Assembly (NCBI GenBank): GCA_050258755.1
Contig: JBLMZI010000003.1
Coordinates: 62,001 to 126,000 of the forward strand
Direction: 5' to 3'
From: JBLMZI01 sp050258755
Lineage (GTDB): Bacteria; Bacillota; Syntrophomonadia; Syntrophomonadales; DTU052
Length of the DNA stretch: 64,000 nt
A model generated the notes under the pieces. The model worked only from the letters and a program-made list of their open reading frames with translations, had not been told where the DNA came from and made no database searches. Both the position numbers and the translations under genes were made by a program. Below, one piece after another: positions 15,696 through 26,151 of the stretch (positions within the stretch are counted from its first letter, which is position 1; each line of letters begins with the position of its first letter).

Positions 15696-16904
15696 TCAGT
15701 CCGGCTTTGATTCCGGGTGGCCGTCACGAAGGCGGCGGACGATATTCTCGATCAGCGAATCCGGCGTTTCGGTATCGGACGGGTCTATGGACGCGGCCGC
15801 CTCCGAGCGAAGGAAATACACCGTTGCCAGGATGTTCCGCTCCAGCCTGGATTGGCTTTGTTTTAGATCGGCCCAGTGCATCTCCTGCTCGTACAGGTTC
15901 ATACATTCCTGCAGATTCGAGGCCCGGCCTGACTGCAAAAAGAACTGGAACCGCTGTAAGGCTTCGATATTCCGGTACTGGGGGTGGATATCGGGGCTCT
16001 GAATGACTTCCCGATAAATCCGGCTGACCCGGTCGGCCTTTTTCAATTTCAGCCTGGCCCGCTTGATATCCTCGATGCTTCGGTTGATGAACTCGCTCTT
16101 TTCGGTTTCCCATTCCTTAACCGCCATTTTATACCGGTCACAAGCCTTTTCGTATTCCCGATAATTAATGAAATAGACCTTTAGGTCATGGTTGTATTTT
16201 TCCCGAAGCTGGGCATAACTCTCGGTTTGGGCGCGTTCCCGGCTGAACAGGCTTCTGACGGTAAAACGCGACGGGTCAGGCTTTTGGGGCTTTTCACCGG
16301 GACTTTCCGGTTCGGCCAGGGCCGTGTAGGGCGCATTTAAGAAAGCTTCCCGCTGCTCAATCAAGCGCTGCTGGAACTGAGTCTGGGCCTGGACCTTTTC
16401 GGAAGCGGTCATCGCGTTGATACAGATACTCAGGTCATTTAAAAGATCGTCGCGCGTCTTTTTCGGGGACGGTTTGACTTTCAGCATCGAATAGTAACGG
16501 GCAATGGCTTCGTCGGTTACCGGGACGGCCGAGAGCTCAAGCAGTTCCACCAGGTCTTTGCTGGTCACGCCTTCGTGTTCAAATTCGGTTTTAAAGAAAT
16601 AGAGGCGGGTGTTGGTTCGCAGGTAGTAGTACGGGCCGACAAACAGGATGTGACGGTTTTGATCCAAATCCGCTAAATCGGCCTCGACGTCCAGCATTTT
16701 GTCGATGAAAAGTACCCATTTCGTGACATTCTCATTCATATTTGCGGGGTCGGCGAATTGGTTTTTCAGCTCGCGATAGGCGGATAGGCTGATATGAACC
16801 GCGCCGTGCTGAAAGAATTCGAGGACCGCGGTTGGTGAATACTCGAGAAATAGAGAAAGATCAAGGTTGCAGGGGTCCGTATGGTTCGGCAATTTGGGCA
16901 ACAA
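15696..16904 (-). CDS. Uncharacterised charged, helix-rich protein
   Basis: 402 aa from a TTG at 16904, chosen because AAAGGAGG sits 7 nt upstream; the longer frame from 16940 would read through that ribosome binding site. I do not recognise a family. There is no signal peptide or membrane helix. The N-terminal 150 residues look globular (a run of Tyr at VGPYYYLRT). A Pro/Lys-rich linker (about 200-220) and a long charged helical half (about 230-340: YRMAVKEWETEKSEFINR and similar) follow. It is divergently placed to the membrane coiled-coil gene at 17239 and shares a 334-bp intergenic region with it, so the two may be functionally linked. Confidence 0.6.
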   Translation of the reverse strand: MLPKLPNHTDPCNLDLSLFLEYSPTAVLEFFQHGAVHISLSAYRELKNQFADPANMNENVTKWVLFIDKMLDVEADLADLDQNRHILFVGPYYYLRTNTRLYFFKTEFEHEGVTSKDLVELLELSAVPVTDEAIARYYSMLKVKPSPKKTRDDLLNDLSICINAMTASEKVQAQTQFQQRLIEQREAFLNAPYTALAEPESPGEKPQKPDPSRFTVRSLFSRERAQTESYAQLREKYNHDLKVYFINYREYEKACDRYKMAVKEWETEKSEFINRSIEDIKRARLKLKKADRVSRIYREVIQSPDIHPQYRNIEALQRFQFFLQSGRASNLQECMNLYEQEMHWADLKQSQSRLERNILATVYFLRSEAAASIDPSDTETPDSLIENIVRRLRDGHPESKPD

Positions 16905-17238
16905 AGGGATTCCTCCTTTGATTTGATTGATTCCGCTCAATGCCTATTTTCGGCAAATGGTAAAATATTCCTCTCGCGTCCGTGCCAAGAAATAGCGCCT
17001 GTTTCCGTGGTGAAGCGACAAATTCTTTTGATGAGACAAAGGTCCCATCAAAAGGCGGCGGCTTTTGACTGGAGTGCAAGCAATACTCAAGGAAAGGAGC
17101 TTGTGGTACGATATGGAATATAGAGTAATGCCGATTTTCTTAGAATATTTCGCGACACCGCGGCTTACTGATCCTTATCCGGCAGTCCTTCCGGGAAAAA
17201 TGCAGACACAGGATTTCAAGCTGTGAGGTGAAAGCATT
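16905..17238. other. 334-bp divergent intergenic region with an inverted repeat
   Basis: It contains an inverted repeat at 17027-17055 (TTTTGATG...CATCAAAA), possibly an operator or weak terminator. A possible 37-codon ORF lies at 17113-17226, with AAAGGAG upstream at rather long spacing and its stop overlapping the ribosome binding site of the next gene. The ORF is too short and unsupported to call with confidence. Confidence 0.4.
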
Positions 17239-19008
17239 TTGGCGCCTAACGAAAATACCGAGAATACCGAAAAACCGACGACCAAATCGAACACCCTGTA
17301 TGCTGTGGTGTGGGCGCTTTTGATGGTCAATTTGTACCTCGTTTTCGGCTTGCGGCACGGTTTCCAACTGCTGAATTTCCTCGGTTTTTCCGCGGCGGCA
17401 TTGATTGGTATCGCGTTTGTTGGACTTTCCGGCCGCCCGAAACGGATTATTGAAGATCCTGTCCCTATTGAGGTCGCCGAAGTGGTCCAGGACGCCATGG
17501 AAGGGGTTCGCCCCCATTGCGAGGAGATTTTCCTGGATCAGTTCCATCAGGTGGTCGGGCCGATGTTTTATGATGCCGAGAGCCATTTCCGTGACGGTCT
17601 GGCCTGGCTGTGGCAGTCGGCAGAGGGTATGCGCGAGATTCTCCAGAAGGGGCTGATCAAGTCCAAACTCGAACTGGGGAAGATGTCGGGTCAGTTTGCG
17701 ATGCAAGGATGGGCACAGATCTATAACAACACCGATGGCAAACTGGACAAAATGTTGGCTGGCTTGAATGATCTTCCCAAGCTCAAGGAACGGAATGAAG
17801 CAGATCTCCAGAATCTCAGCGCTCGAGTGCTTGAAGATACCCAGGTGAAGTTGGAAAAAGAAAAGGATTTGATGCTGAACTACCTTGAAAACCTTCTGAC
17901 AGTCCAGTTGTCCGAAGAGTATCAGGAAACCGGAGAGGTCCTTCAGCCGAGTATCGAAAAACTCAGTGCGCAGTTCCAGGGCTTCCTGGATCGAAGTCTG
18001 GATGCCAAGATCGAGAATCTTGACGAGACTATGGCCCAGGAACTTGGGACCTTGGCCAGTAAGATCGTCGGTGATATTCAGGGACTGACACTGAACATGG
18101 TCAACGGTCTGGATCAAAATATTGATACCCTGAAACGGCTAATGGCGGAAAAGAAAGCTGAAGCGGACCTTCGCGAGCGCATTGACAATCTCAACATTCT
18201 TTTGGTTTCGCTGCGAGACGAGGCCAATGCGGTTCTCTTTTCACTCGCCTGGCGCGACATGATGATCGACAGCCAGTGGCAGACGCTGAGCGCGCGCCTG
18301 GAAAAGGATAATATGCGGATGCAGCAGGATGCCGGTGAAGGCGTTCTGAACGACTACATTGACGAGCTCAAGAAAGCGATTCCGACGATTGTTGATCTGG
18401 GGGTTTCGCCAGCCTACCGGAGCATCTACAACATGCTCGGCGCAGTCGAATACTGGAATAACGGGTTTACCTGGTCCGAAACCGCGGAAAAAACCCGGGA
18501 AGCGGCTACGCTGCTTTTCCAGTATGTGCTGGTGATTGAACGGATGGCGGAACGCGTGATCATGGTGCCGATGGAAACCCTGCGCAATGCCCGGCTGATG
18601 CGGGAGTCCGTGCGGCAGGGAGCATTTGCGCAGGAGTTTGCGCGGGTCCGGAGTGAGGTGCAGCGGCGCCGTCCGGAATTGGACGTCTATTTGCAGGATG
18701 TGTACCCCCAACAGTTCCTGAGTTTCTGTTCCGACCATTATATGCGCCCCAGGCCGCAAAACGCGGGTGACGGCGCCTGGATGCTCTTCTTCGTGCTGAT
18801 CTATCAAAACCGGTTCAGCAAGGCGGATTCGGACTCCCTTTACCTGATGGGGCTTTTGCTGGTTGCCCATAACATGCGCAATCGATATGTCCACCCAACC
18901 CGGGGCAAACAGGTTGTAAGCCTGGAAGACCCCGACCGGCTGATCGAGATTCGGATGACGGCCCTTGATGCGATTGAATTGTTAGGCCGGATGGGTACGC
19001 ACACATAA
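17239..19008 (+). CDS. Membrane-anchored coiled-coil protein with a C-terminal HEPN-like RxxxxH motif
   Basis: 589 aa from TTG 17239 (GAGGTG about 8 nt upstream). Residues about 18-62 form two membrane helices (LYAVVWALLMVNLYLVF and FLGFSAAALIGIAFVGL). Residues about 70-330 are amphipathic, coiled-coil-rich helices. The C-terminal third is helical and ends with a region containing AHNMRNRYVHPTRG, an Arg-x4-His pattern as in HEPN ribonuclease domains, within LLLVAHNMRNRYVHP. I do not recognise the full family. HEPN assignment rests on this motif and its helical context only. It could be a cell-envelope or stress protein. The next gene starts 34 nt downstream on the same strand. Confidence 0.55.
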   Translation: MAPNENTENTEKPTTKSNTLYAVVWALLMVNLYLVFGLRHGFQLLNFLGFSAAALIGIAFVGLSGRPKRIIEDPVPIEVAEVVQDAMEGVRPHCEEIFLDQFHQVVGPMFYDAESHFRDGLAWLWQSAEGMREILQKGLIKSKLELGKMSGQFAMQGWAQIYNNTDGKLDKMLAGLNDLPKLKERNEADLQNLSARVLEDTQVKLEKEKDLMLNYLENLLTVQLSEEYQETGEVLQPSIEKLSAQFQGFLDRSLDAKIENLDETMAQELGTLASKIVGDIQGLTLNMVNGLDQNIDTLKRLMAEKKAEADLRERIDNLNILLVSLRDEANAVLFSLAWRDMMIDSQWQTLSARLEKDNMRMQQDAGEGVLNDYIDELKKAIPTIVDLGVSPAYRSIYNMLGAVEYWNNGFTWSETAEKTREAATLLFQYVLVIERMAERVIMVPMETLRNARLMRESVRQGAFAQEFARVRSEVQRRRPELDVYLQDVYPQQFLSFCSDHYMRPRPQNAGDGAWMLFFVLIYQNRFSKADSDSLYLMGLLLVAHNMRNRYVHPTRGKQVVSLEDPDRLIEIRMTALDAIELLGRMGTHT

Positions 19009-19041
19009 CGATGAATTCTCTGACAGCATGGAGCGATACCT

Positions 19042-19755
19042 GTGAACCATGAGAGAATGCAGCGGGTCGTTTCTTTCAATATCCGGCACGCTAAGGGTCT
19101 GGACGGCCGGGTTGCATTGGGACGGATTGCCGCGGTGCTTCGTGAAATAGAACCCGATGTGATCGGGCTGCAGGAAGTGGACCAGGGCTGGGCCCGGAGC
19201 GGTTCGATCGACCAGGCGGCCTGGCTGGGAGAAACCCTAACGATGAACCAGGTCATGATTCCCGCCTTTTCCAAGGCCCGGGCACACTACGGGCTGGCGG
19301 TCCTTTCCCGTTATCCGATCTGCGCCTGCGATTCCTGGCCGCTGCCAAGTCAGGGCGAACCACGCGTTCTGGCCCGTGTATTGATTGATCTCGGCCCGGT
19401 GAAGCTGACGGTCTTCAACACCCACCTCGGTCTCGATCATACCGAGCGGCTTTCCCATATTGAACGAATCATTCTGCCGAAACTGCCGCAGAGGAACCCG
19501 GGAATTCTGACAGGTGATTTCAACGCGCTGCCGGCCTCGCTGGAATTGGCCCGTTTCAGGACCAGGCTGGCTGAATCCAGTCTAACTGATGGGTGCCTGA
19601 CCTATCCGGCCGGGAACCCGGATGAAAGGATCGATTATATCCTCCACACCAGCGGCATTCAGCTGGATTCCATCCAGGCGGTTTCCACCGATGCTTCGGA
19701 TCACTGCCCGCTGGTGGCCGATCTGCGAATTTGGTTACCGAACCAAACCTGTTGA
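19042..19755 (+). CDS. Endonuclease/exonuclease/phosphatase (EEP) family hydrolase
   Basis: 237 aa from GTG 19042 (GGAG 8 nt upstream). Motifs of the DNase I-like fold are in order: SFNIRHA, VIGLQEVD, LAVLSRYPI, FNTHLGLD, LTGDFNA, RIDYIL and the terminal SDHCPLVADL with catalytic Asp-His. It is a metal-dependent phosphodiesterase or phosphatase; the substrate could be nucleic acid, sphingolipid or phosphoinositide-like. No signal peptide is visible. It follows the membrane coiled-coil gene closely and may share its transcript, and it converges with the HD-GYP gene. Confidence 0.85.
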   Translation: MNHERMQRVVSFNIRHAKGLDGRVALGRIAAVLREIEPDVIGLQEVDQGWARSGSIDQAAWLGETLTMNQVMIPAFSKARAHYGLAVLSRYPICACDSWPLPSQGEPRVLARVLIDLGPVKLTVFNTHLGLDHTERLSHIERIILPKLPQRNPGILTGDFNALPASLELARFRTRLAESSLTDGCLTYPAGNPDERIDYILHTSGIQLDSIQAVSTDASDHCPLVADLRIWLPNQTC

Positions 19756-19809
19756 TTTGCATCGCTCTTGAATTCAACGGGCATCAGTGGGGGAGCAAAA
19801 CGGATTGGA

Positions 19810-20916
19810 TTAGACGAGTGCGGGGTTCGCATTGAAGAGTTTGACAACCTGATTCTGATCCAGGACTTCGTAAACATAAGTATCCGTGTTGCGCAGATCC
19901 AGCAGTTTCTGGGCGGGAAGGCGCTGACCGGTCGGATCGAAGACCACGCGAACGGTTGGATGGGCCGCCTGTTTTGGGTCAATATTGACCACGATGCCAA
20001 TTTCCGCGGTATTCAACCGTACGACACTGCCAATCGGAAACATAGCGATATTCGCAGTAAGGGCTTCAACTACCTTCGCATCGAAAGCGCTTCCGGACAT
20101 ACGCCGCAGGTAGTCCGCCGATTCAAAGACGGAAAACGCCTTCCGGTATGGCCGGTCAGCGGAAAGCGCGTCAAAGACGTCGGCCGCGGAGACAATCGAG
20201 GCATATTCGTGGATGGTCGTCTTGGACAGGCCGCGCGGATAGCCTTTTCCATCGAACCGTTCATGATGCTGGTAGGAGACATGGGCTGATAACAGCGATA
20301 AATCTTCGTAAGATCGCAAAATGTCGAATCCGTAGTCGGTGTGATTCTTGACTTGCGCGTATTCTTCCGGGGTCAGTTCGAAGGGCTTGTTAATGATATC
20401 CTTATCAATCTGGGTTTTACCGATGTCGTGAAGCAGGGCGCCAACGCCGAGATCGCGGAGTTTGGCTTCGTTGTAGCCCAGCTTAATCCCGGTCATCATG
20501 GCCAGAATGCCAACACTGAGCGAATGGCCAAAGGTGTAATCATCATAGGCGCGGATATCACAGGCGTTTATCAGTATGGTCCGGTTGTCGAGCAATTCGT
20601 AAACCAGATTGTCGACAACCTTTTTAAATGCACGGGTATTTATCCTTCGGTTGGAGGACAGTGAGTCGAAACCTTCCCGAACGATGCGCATGGATTCCTG
20701 GCGCGTCTGCTCGGAAATGACTTCCGGGATGTCGGCCACCGGCGCAAAATCGGCATCCTCAATGAAGATGCTGGCGATGCCAAGTTCCTGGAGCCGCCGC
20801 ACATAGGTTTCACTCAGCTCAATACCGGCCGCAAGCAGGATGCGACCCTCGCTGCTGTATATCGGCCGCGACACTTTCATGCCCGACGTGATTTCATCCA
20901 AGCTGATTCTTCTCAT
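19810..20916 (-). CDS. HD-GYP domain protein (probable cyclic-di-GMP phosphodiesterase)
   Basis: 368 aa from ATG 20916, preceded by AAAGGA at 7 nt; an extension to 20955 lacks a ribosome binding site. An N-terminal DUF3391-like segment (ISLDEITSGMKVSRPIYSSEGRILLAAGIELSE) is followed by the HD-GYP domain with HDIGKTQID and HHERFDGKGYPRGL, both metal-binding and GYP motifs intact. The C-terminus (about 290-368) is a small beta domain (VVRLNTAEIGIVVNIDP). Such enzymes degrade cyclic di-GMP in the cytosol. No receiver domain is present, so input is probably through the N-terminal segment. It appears monocistronic. Confidence 0.88.
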   Translation of the reverse strand: MRRISLDEITSGMKVSRPIYSSEGRILLAAGIELSETYVRRLQELGIASIFIEDADFAPVADIPEVISEQTRQESMRIVREGFDSLSSNRRINTRAFKKVVDNLVYELLDNRTILINACDIRAYDDYTFGHSLSVGILAMMTGIKLGYNEAKLRDLGVGALLHDIGKTQIDKDIINKPFELTPEEYAQVKNHTDYGFDILRSYEDLSLLSAHVSYQHHERFDGKGYPRGLSKTTIHEYASIVSAADVFDALSADRPYRKAFSVFESADYLRRMSGSAFDAKVVEALTANIAMFPIGSVVRLNTAEIGIVVNIDPKQAAHPTVRVVFDPTGQRLPAQKLLDLRNTDTYVYEVLDQNQVVKLFNANPALV

Positions 20917-21026
20917 GAGCCGTCCTTTCTCAACCGGACCCGCATGAAGGACCAAAACGACAGCAGGATAGATCGATACTACCAGAATAACACAGAATAT
21001 CTCAATTCGGGAAGATTCGACACGAT

Positions 21027-21788
21027 CTATTCTGGATCAGGCTGTGCGGAAACGGTGAAAAAGATGGCGAGCGTATAGTAGATACACAAGGAAATGAATG
21101 TGATATTGCTGATCTGACCGTAATCTGGGAAGAAGCCCATCATGATGGCCTGCAGTGTGATAGGCATGGACTGGGCGAAAACGGCCAGCCCGAAAGTCTG
21201 CTGGAAGCTGAAGGGGCGCGAAGTGGCAAAGGTTCCAAGAAAACCCAGTGACGCAAAGAAAAACGCATAGAAAAGCTGTTCAAGCAGCTGCAGGAACAGG
21301 CCCCAAAACAGGAAGAAACCCTCGAAGACCCATCGTGTTTCAAGCAGATCCCGTTTGGTTAACGGGGGGCTTTCCAACCGGTCCAGGGAGAGCTCGGCCG
21401 GTTCAGAACCGGCGACGGAGAAAAGAATCCGATCGGCGGTAAACATCATGCCGGTCGGGCGGTTTTTCAACACGGACGGACGGGTATGGCCGGTTGTGTC
21501 AAGAATAAGGATCAAATCGGCATCCTGATATAAGACGGTGCGAACCGGCTGAGCCGAACGCAGCCGACCGTTTGCAATGGTGAAGTCCGGGACCGAGGTT
21601 CGGATGTTCTCAAAAATGACATCATTTTTTTGGTGAAAGAAATACAGTTTAGAGCCGACCAGGGGAACGCCGACCAGCACCAGCAGGAAAAACAGGAAGA
21701 GCAGCGCGGTGGACAGCGGCTGCGCGGCGAGTTTGGGGTACACGCGCGGATCAGTTGAACTCTCCAGATAGACTTTAAATGGATTCAC
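21027..21788 (-). CDS. DUF1189 family membrane protein
   Basis: 253 aa from a GTG at 21788, placed 10 nt after GGAGG; a start at 21830 would include that site. There is one N-terminal membrane helix (ALLFLFFLLVLVGVPLV), a soluble extracytoplasmic segment of about 120 residues, then three or four C-terminal helices. The layout and the start NPFKVYLESSTDP match DUF1189 proteins of Firmicutes, whose role is unknown. It is monocistronic, downstream of the trp operon terminator on the same strand. Confidence 0.7.
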   Translation of the reverse strand: MNPFKVYLESSTDPRVYPKLAAQPLSTALLFLFFLLVLVGVPLVGSKLYFFHQKNDVIFENIRTSVPDFTIANGRLRSAQPVRTVLYQDADLILILDTTGHTRPSVLKNRPTGMMFTADRILFSVAGSEPAELSLDRLESPPLTKRDLLETRWVFEGFFLFWGLFLQLLEQLFYAFFFASLGFLGTFATSRPFSFQQTFGLAVFAQSMPITLQAIMMGFFPDYGQISNITFISLCIYYTLAIFFTVSAQPDPE

Positions 21789-21854
21789 CAGAAACGGGCC
21801 TCCAATTTCGTTCACTCTAGAGTAAAGCATACCACATTCACGCGGCGGTCAAGA

Positions 21855-21928
21855 AAAGACCAGCCTATAGGCGGTTTCGAAATCAAACCGAAAGGGTTAT
21901 TTCGAAACCGGCTTAAGACTGGTCTTTG
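21855..21928 (-). terminator. Large hairpin terminator of the trp operon
   Basis: A long interrupted stem: AAAGACCAG pairs with CTGGTCTTT, and further in GCCGGTTTCGAAAT pairs with ATTTCGAAACCG. On the minus strand it is followed by TTTTCTT. It lies 7-80 nt after the stop of the last gene of the operon (DAHP synthase). Confidence 0.85.
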
Positions 21929-21934
21929 TCAAAC

Positions 21935-22762
21935 TTAGCATCGGCCCAGCGCGGCCTCACAGCGGCGAACGTCATCAATCAAATCGGCAAACAGCGCCGG
22001 TGTCAAGGATTGCGGGCCGTCCGAAAGCGCTCGTTCCGGGTTTTGATGGACCTCAATCATCAACCCATCTGCGCCAGCCGCCACTGAAGCCCGAGCCAGC
22101 GGCCGCACGAGTGAGCGCTTCCCGGAAGCGTGGCTGGGATCGACAATGACCGGCAGATGGGCCAGTTCCTTAATGAGTGGAATCGCCGCGATATCCAGGG
22201 TATTGCGGGTCGCCCGCTCATAGGTTCGAATCCCGCGTTCGCAGAGGATGACATTGGGATTTCCGGCGTGCAGGATGTATTCCGCGGCCAACAGCCATTC
22301 CTCGATGGTCGCTGACATACCGCGCTTCAGGACGACCGGCTTGCTGATTCGTCCTGCTTCCTTGAGCAGCGCGAAGTTCTGCATGTTCCGCGAGCCGATT
22401 TGAAGAATATCGGCATATGAAGCGACCAAATCGATGTCCCGGGTATCCATGACTTCCGTCACGACCGGGAGACCGGTTCGGTGGCCCGCCTCGGCAAGGA
22501 TTTCAAGTCCTTCGCGTTCCAAACCGGCAAAGGCGTACGGCGACGTGCGCGGTTTAAAGGCTCCTCCGCGCAAAACGTCTGTTCCCAGCGCTTTCAATTG
22601 ATCAGCAATCTCCAGGTAATCGCCATGGCCTTCCACGGCGCACGGGCCGGCAATAACGACCACCGATCCGCCGCCGAAGCTTACCGGATGGGCCGCAGTC
22701 GTTACGTCAACCAGGGTGGACGTATGGTCATCCCGGCGGGCAACCAGCCGGCATTCGGTCAT
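21935..22762 (-). CDS. aroF: 3-deoxy-7-phosphoheptulonate (DAHP) synthase, catalytic-domain-only type
   Basis: 275 aa from ATG 22762, which overlaps the trpA stop (TGATG) and has GAGG 8 nt upstream. It catalyses the first step of the shikimate pathway, PEP + erythrose 4-phosphate to DAHP. Family motifs are present: VVIAGPCAVEG, RGGAFKPRTSPYAFAGL, QIGSRNMQNF, KPVVLKRGMSATIEEW and VDPSHASGKRSLV. It belongs to the type I-beta group but has only about 30 residues before the barrel, too few for the N-terminal ferredoxin-like or ACT regulatory domain that confers feedback inhibition in relatives. It is the last gene of the trp operon and so likely controlled through TRAP. Confidence 0.93.
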   Translation of the reverse strand: MTECRLVARRDDHTSTLVDVTTAAHPVSFGGGSVVVIAGPCAVEGHGDYLEIADQLKALGTDVLRGGAFKPRTSPYAFAGLEREGLEILAEAGHRTGLPVVTEVMDTRDIDLVASYADILQIGSRNMQNFALLKEAGRISKPVVLKRGMSATIEEWLLAAEYILHAGNPNVILCERGIRTYERATRNTLDIAAIPLIKELAHLPVIVDPSHASGKRSLVRPLARASVAAGADGLMIEVHQNPERALSDGPQSLTPALFADLIDDVRRCEAALGRC

Positions 22763-23567
22763 CACACACACCTCGCTTCCAATTCCCTGCGGGTGGGGGC
22801 TTTGAGCAGGGCGGCTTCCCGTTCCAGGGCCGCGGGGATCGAGCGCCCTTCTTTCTCGGCTTCGACCATGACGTTGGCAAAGTGGCTGCCGACGACAAAC
22901 CCTTCCGCGGTATCCCGCAGGGCCGCGATCTGTTTCGGATCATGAATGCCGAAACCAAGCGCCCGTGGAGCATCGGTCGCTTTGCGGACCCGGCCGAGAT
23001 AGGAACGGATTTCATCCATCGGCAAAGCCCGGGTGCCGGTAACGCCGCGGACTGATACGCAGTAAACGAAATCCGGGTCGTGCTGCCCGGCAAGAGTCAG
23101 GCGTGCGTCCGAACTGCTCGGCGCCACCATGGGAACCGGCTTTACCATTCGGCCAGCCATCGATCCGAGTTCATCCAGCGGCAGGTCGGGAATGATGATG
23201 CCGTCCAGCCCGACGCTGCCGATATCATCAAGAAAAGCGGCCGAACCGCGCGCAAAGACCGGGTTGTAGTAACAGAACAGGACCAGCGGGATTTCGGTCC
23301 GGGATCGGATTTTCGCCGCCAGTTCCAAGGTTTTATTGAGGTTCAGCCCCAGCTCGACGCCGCGATGATGCAAGCGTTCGATTGAAGCGCCGTCCGCAAC
23401 CGGATCGGAAAACGGAACACCGAGCTCAATCAAATCCACACCGCCCTGTTCGAGTGCGTCAATACTTTCCAGAAAGATCGACTGGTCGGGCAGGCCGGCC
23501 ATGATGAATGCGATCAGGGCCTTTTCGTCTTTGGCGTCAAGCAGTTGAAAGAGATGTTGTATACGGT

Positions 23568-23571
<4 letters not shown>
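22762..23571 (-). CDS. trpA: Tryptophan synthase alpha subunit
   Basis: 269 aa, normal length. It cleaves indole-3-glycerol phosphate to indole and glyceraldehyde 3-phosphate and passes indole to TrpB. The catalytic Glu and Asp are in DLIELGVPFSDPVADG, and the phosphate-binding loop region GFGIHDPKQ and AEGFVVGSHF is present. The start overlaps the trpB stop by 4 nt, indicating translational coupling, and the stop overlaps the DAHP synthase start by one base. Confidence 0.97.
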
Positions 23572-24739
<1,168 letters not shown>

Positions 24740-24755
<16 letters not shown>

Positions 24756-25372
24756 AGCTGGTCTGCCTCCTTTACGCGCATAATAAGGGTTTTAATTCTA
24801 TTCGGGTCTTTGCCGCCTTCCGGGAATTCCACCCCGGAGGCGATATCCACCGCCATTGGCCTGACCGCTTGGATCGCCGCAGCGATGTTATCCGGGTTCA
24901 GGCCGCCGGCTAAAATGATCTTGTCCATGCCCGCAAGCGGCTGAAGCCATTCCCAGGGGAAGGATCTGCCGCTGCCGCCGCGCTGGGCTGCACTGCCAGC
25001 GGCGTCAAACAGGTAGGCTTCAGCCCGCCATCGCTCCACGGCCGCCGGATCAACCGGGCCGGCCGGCGAAAATGCCTTAATGGCAGGAAGCTTCAACCGG
25101 TCCAGGTATTCGGGCGGCTCGTCGCCATGAAGCTGAACCATATCCAATCCGCAGGTCCGGGCCACAAAGCGGACCTGGTCCGGGTGTTCATTGGCAAACA
25201 CCCCTACTTTCCTGATGGAACTGCCGGCCGCGCGGCTGATCGCGGCGGCCGCTTCCGGCGAACTCCTTCGCCGGGACGGGGCAAACACGAAACCGATCGC
25301 CCAGGCGCCGCATTCGCGAACGGCAAGAGCGTCTTCCAGACAGGTAATGCCGCAGATCTTTACTTTCGTCAT
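24740..25372 (-). CDS. trpF: Phosphoribosylanthranilate isomerase
   Basis: 210 aa. The catalytic Cys is in VKICGITCLEDAL and the catalytic Asp in YLFDAAGSA; the phosphate-binding IILAGGLNPDNIAAAI and VDIASGVE follow. It isomerises N-(5-phosphoribosyl)anthranilate to CdRP. It overlaps trpC by 4 nt at its start and trpB by 16 nt at its end. Confidence 0.95.
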
Positions 25373-26151
25373 GTGATCGCCTCCCGGTAGCCGGTGAGTG
25401 CTGCCAGTGCCCTGCCGGGGTCAGTCGCTGTGACCAGCGTTTCGCCGACTAAAGCCGCGGCAAATCCGGCTGATTCGAGTTGGAGCATGTCTTCCGGGCT
25501 TTTGATGCCGCTTTCACTCACCTTGAGCCGGGTGGACGGGATTATGGGTCCCAGTTCCAGGCTGGTGGCCAGATCGACGGTAAAGTCGCTCAGGTTTCGA
25601 TTATTGACGCCGATCAGCCGGGCCGGGGTATCCAAGGCCTGGTAAACCTCCTCGGCATTATGGGCTTCCACTAGGACGTCCAGACCCAGCGCGTGGGAGC
25701 GCTCGGTCAAAGCCAGCAGGCTTCTGTAATCAAGAGCCGCGGCGATCAGCAGAACGGCATCGGCGCCGATTTCGCGGGCCTGATACAGCTGGATCTCGTC
25801 AAGTATAAAATCTTTTCGCAGGACCGGAACGCGGGCTGTTTTCTTCACGATTTGAACATAGGCGGGATCGCCTTGAAAAAAGTCACGGTCGGTCAGCACC
25901 GATACCGCACAGGCCCCAGAACCGCCATAAATACGGCCTAACGCGGCCGGGTCAAAATCGGGACACAGCACGCCGCGGGAAGGGGAAGCTTTTTTAACTT
26001 CGGCAATCACACCGACCGGGTCGGCTGCCGGCCGTTTCACCGCGGCCGCAAAACGGCCGGGAAGCGGTGCGGCAGCATCGTAGTCCGGGGTATAATCCTT
26101 CTTCAAAAGGGCGATTTCTTCGTTTTTTCGAGCCAGAATCCGCGCTAACAT
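25369..26151 (-). CDS. trpC: Indole-3-glycerol-phosphate synthase
   Basis: 260 aa, single-function TrpC. Motifs: VIAEVKKASPSRGVL (catalytic Lys), VPVLRKDFILDEIQLYQ, VLVEAHNAEE, LIGVNNRNLSDF and SESGI. It closes the ring of CdRP to indole-3-glycerol phosphate. It overlaps the end of trpD by 7 nt. Confidence 0.97.
   Translation of the reverse strand: MLARILARKNEEIALLKKDYTPDYDAAAPLPGRFAAAVKRPAADPVGVIAEVKKASPSRGVLCPDFDPAALGRIYGGSGACAVSVLTDRDFFQGDPAYVQIVKKTARVPVLRKDFILDEIQLYQAREIGADAVLLIAAALDYRSLLALTERSHALGLDVLVEAHNAEEVYQALDTPARLIGVNNRNLSDFTVDLATSLELGPIIPSTRLKVSESGIKSPEDMLQLESAGFAAALVGETLVTATDPGRALAALTGYREAIT

Noticed and set aside
21855..21928. Long hairpin as a mobile-element end
   Set aside because: Position directly after the last trp gene and the T-tract on the minus strand fit a terminator; no second copy seen.
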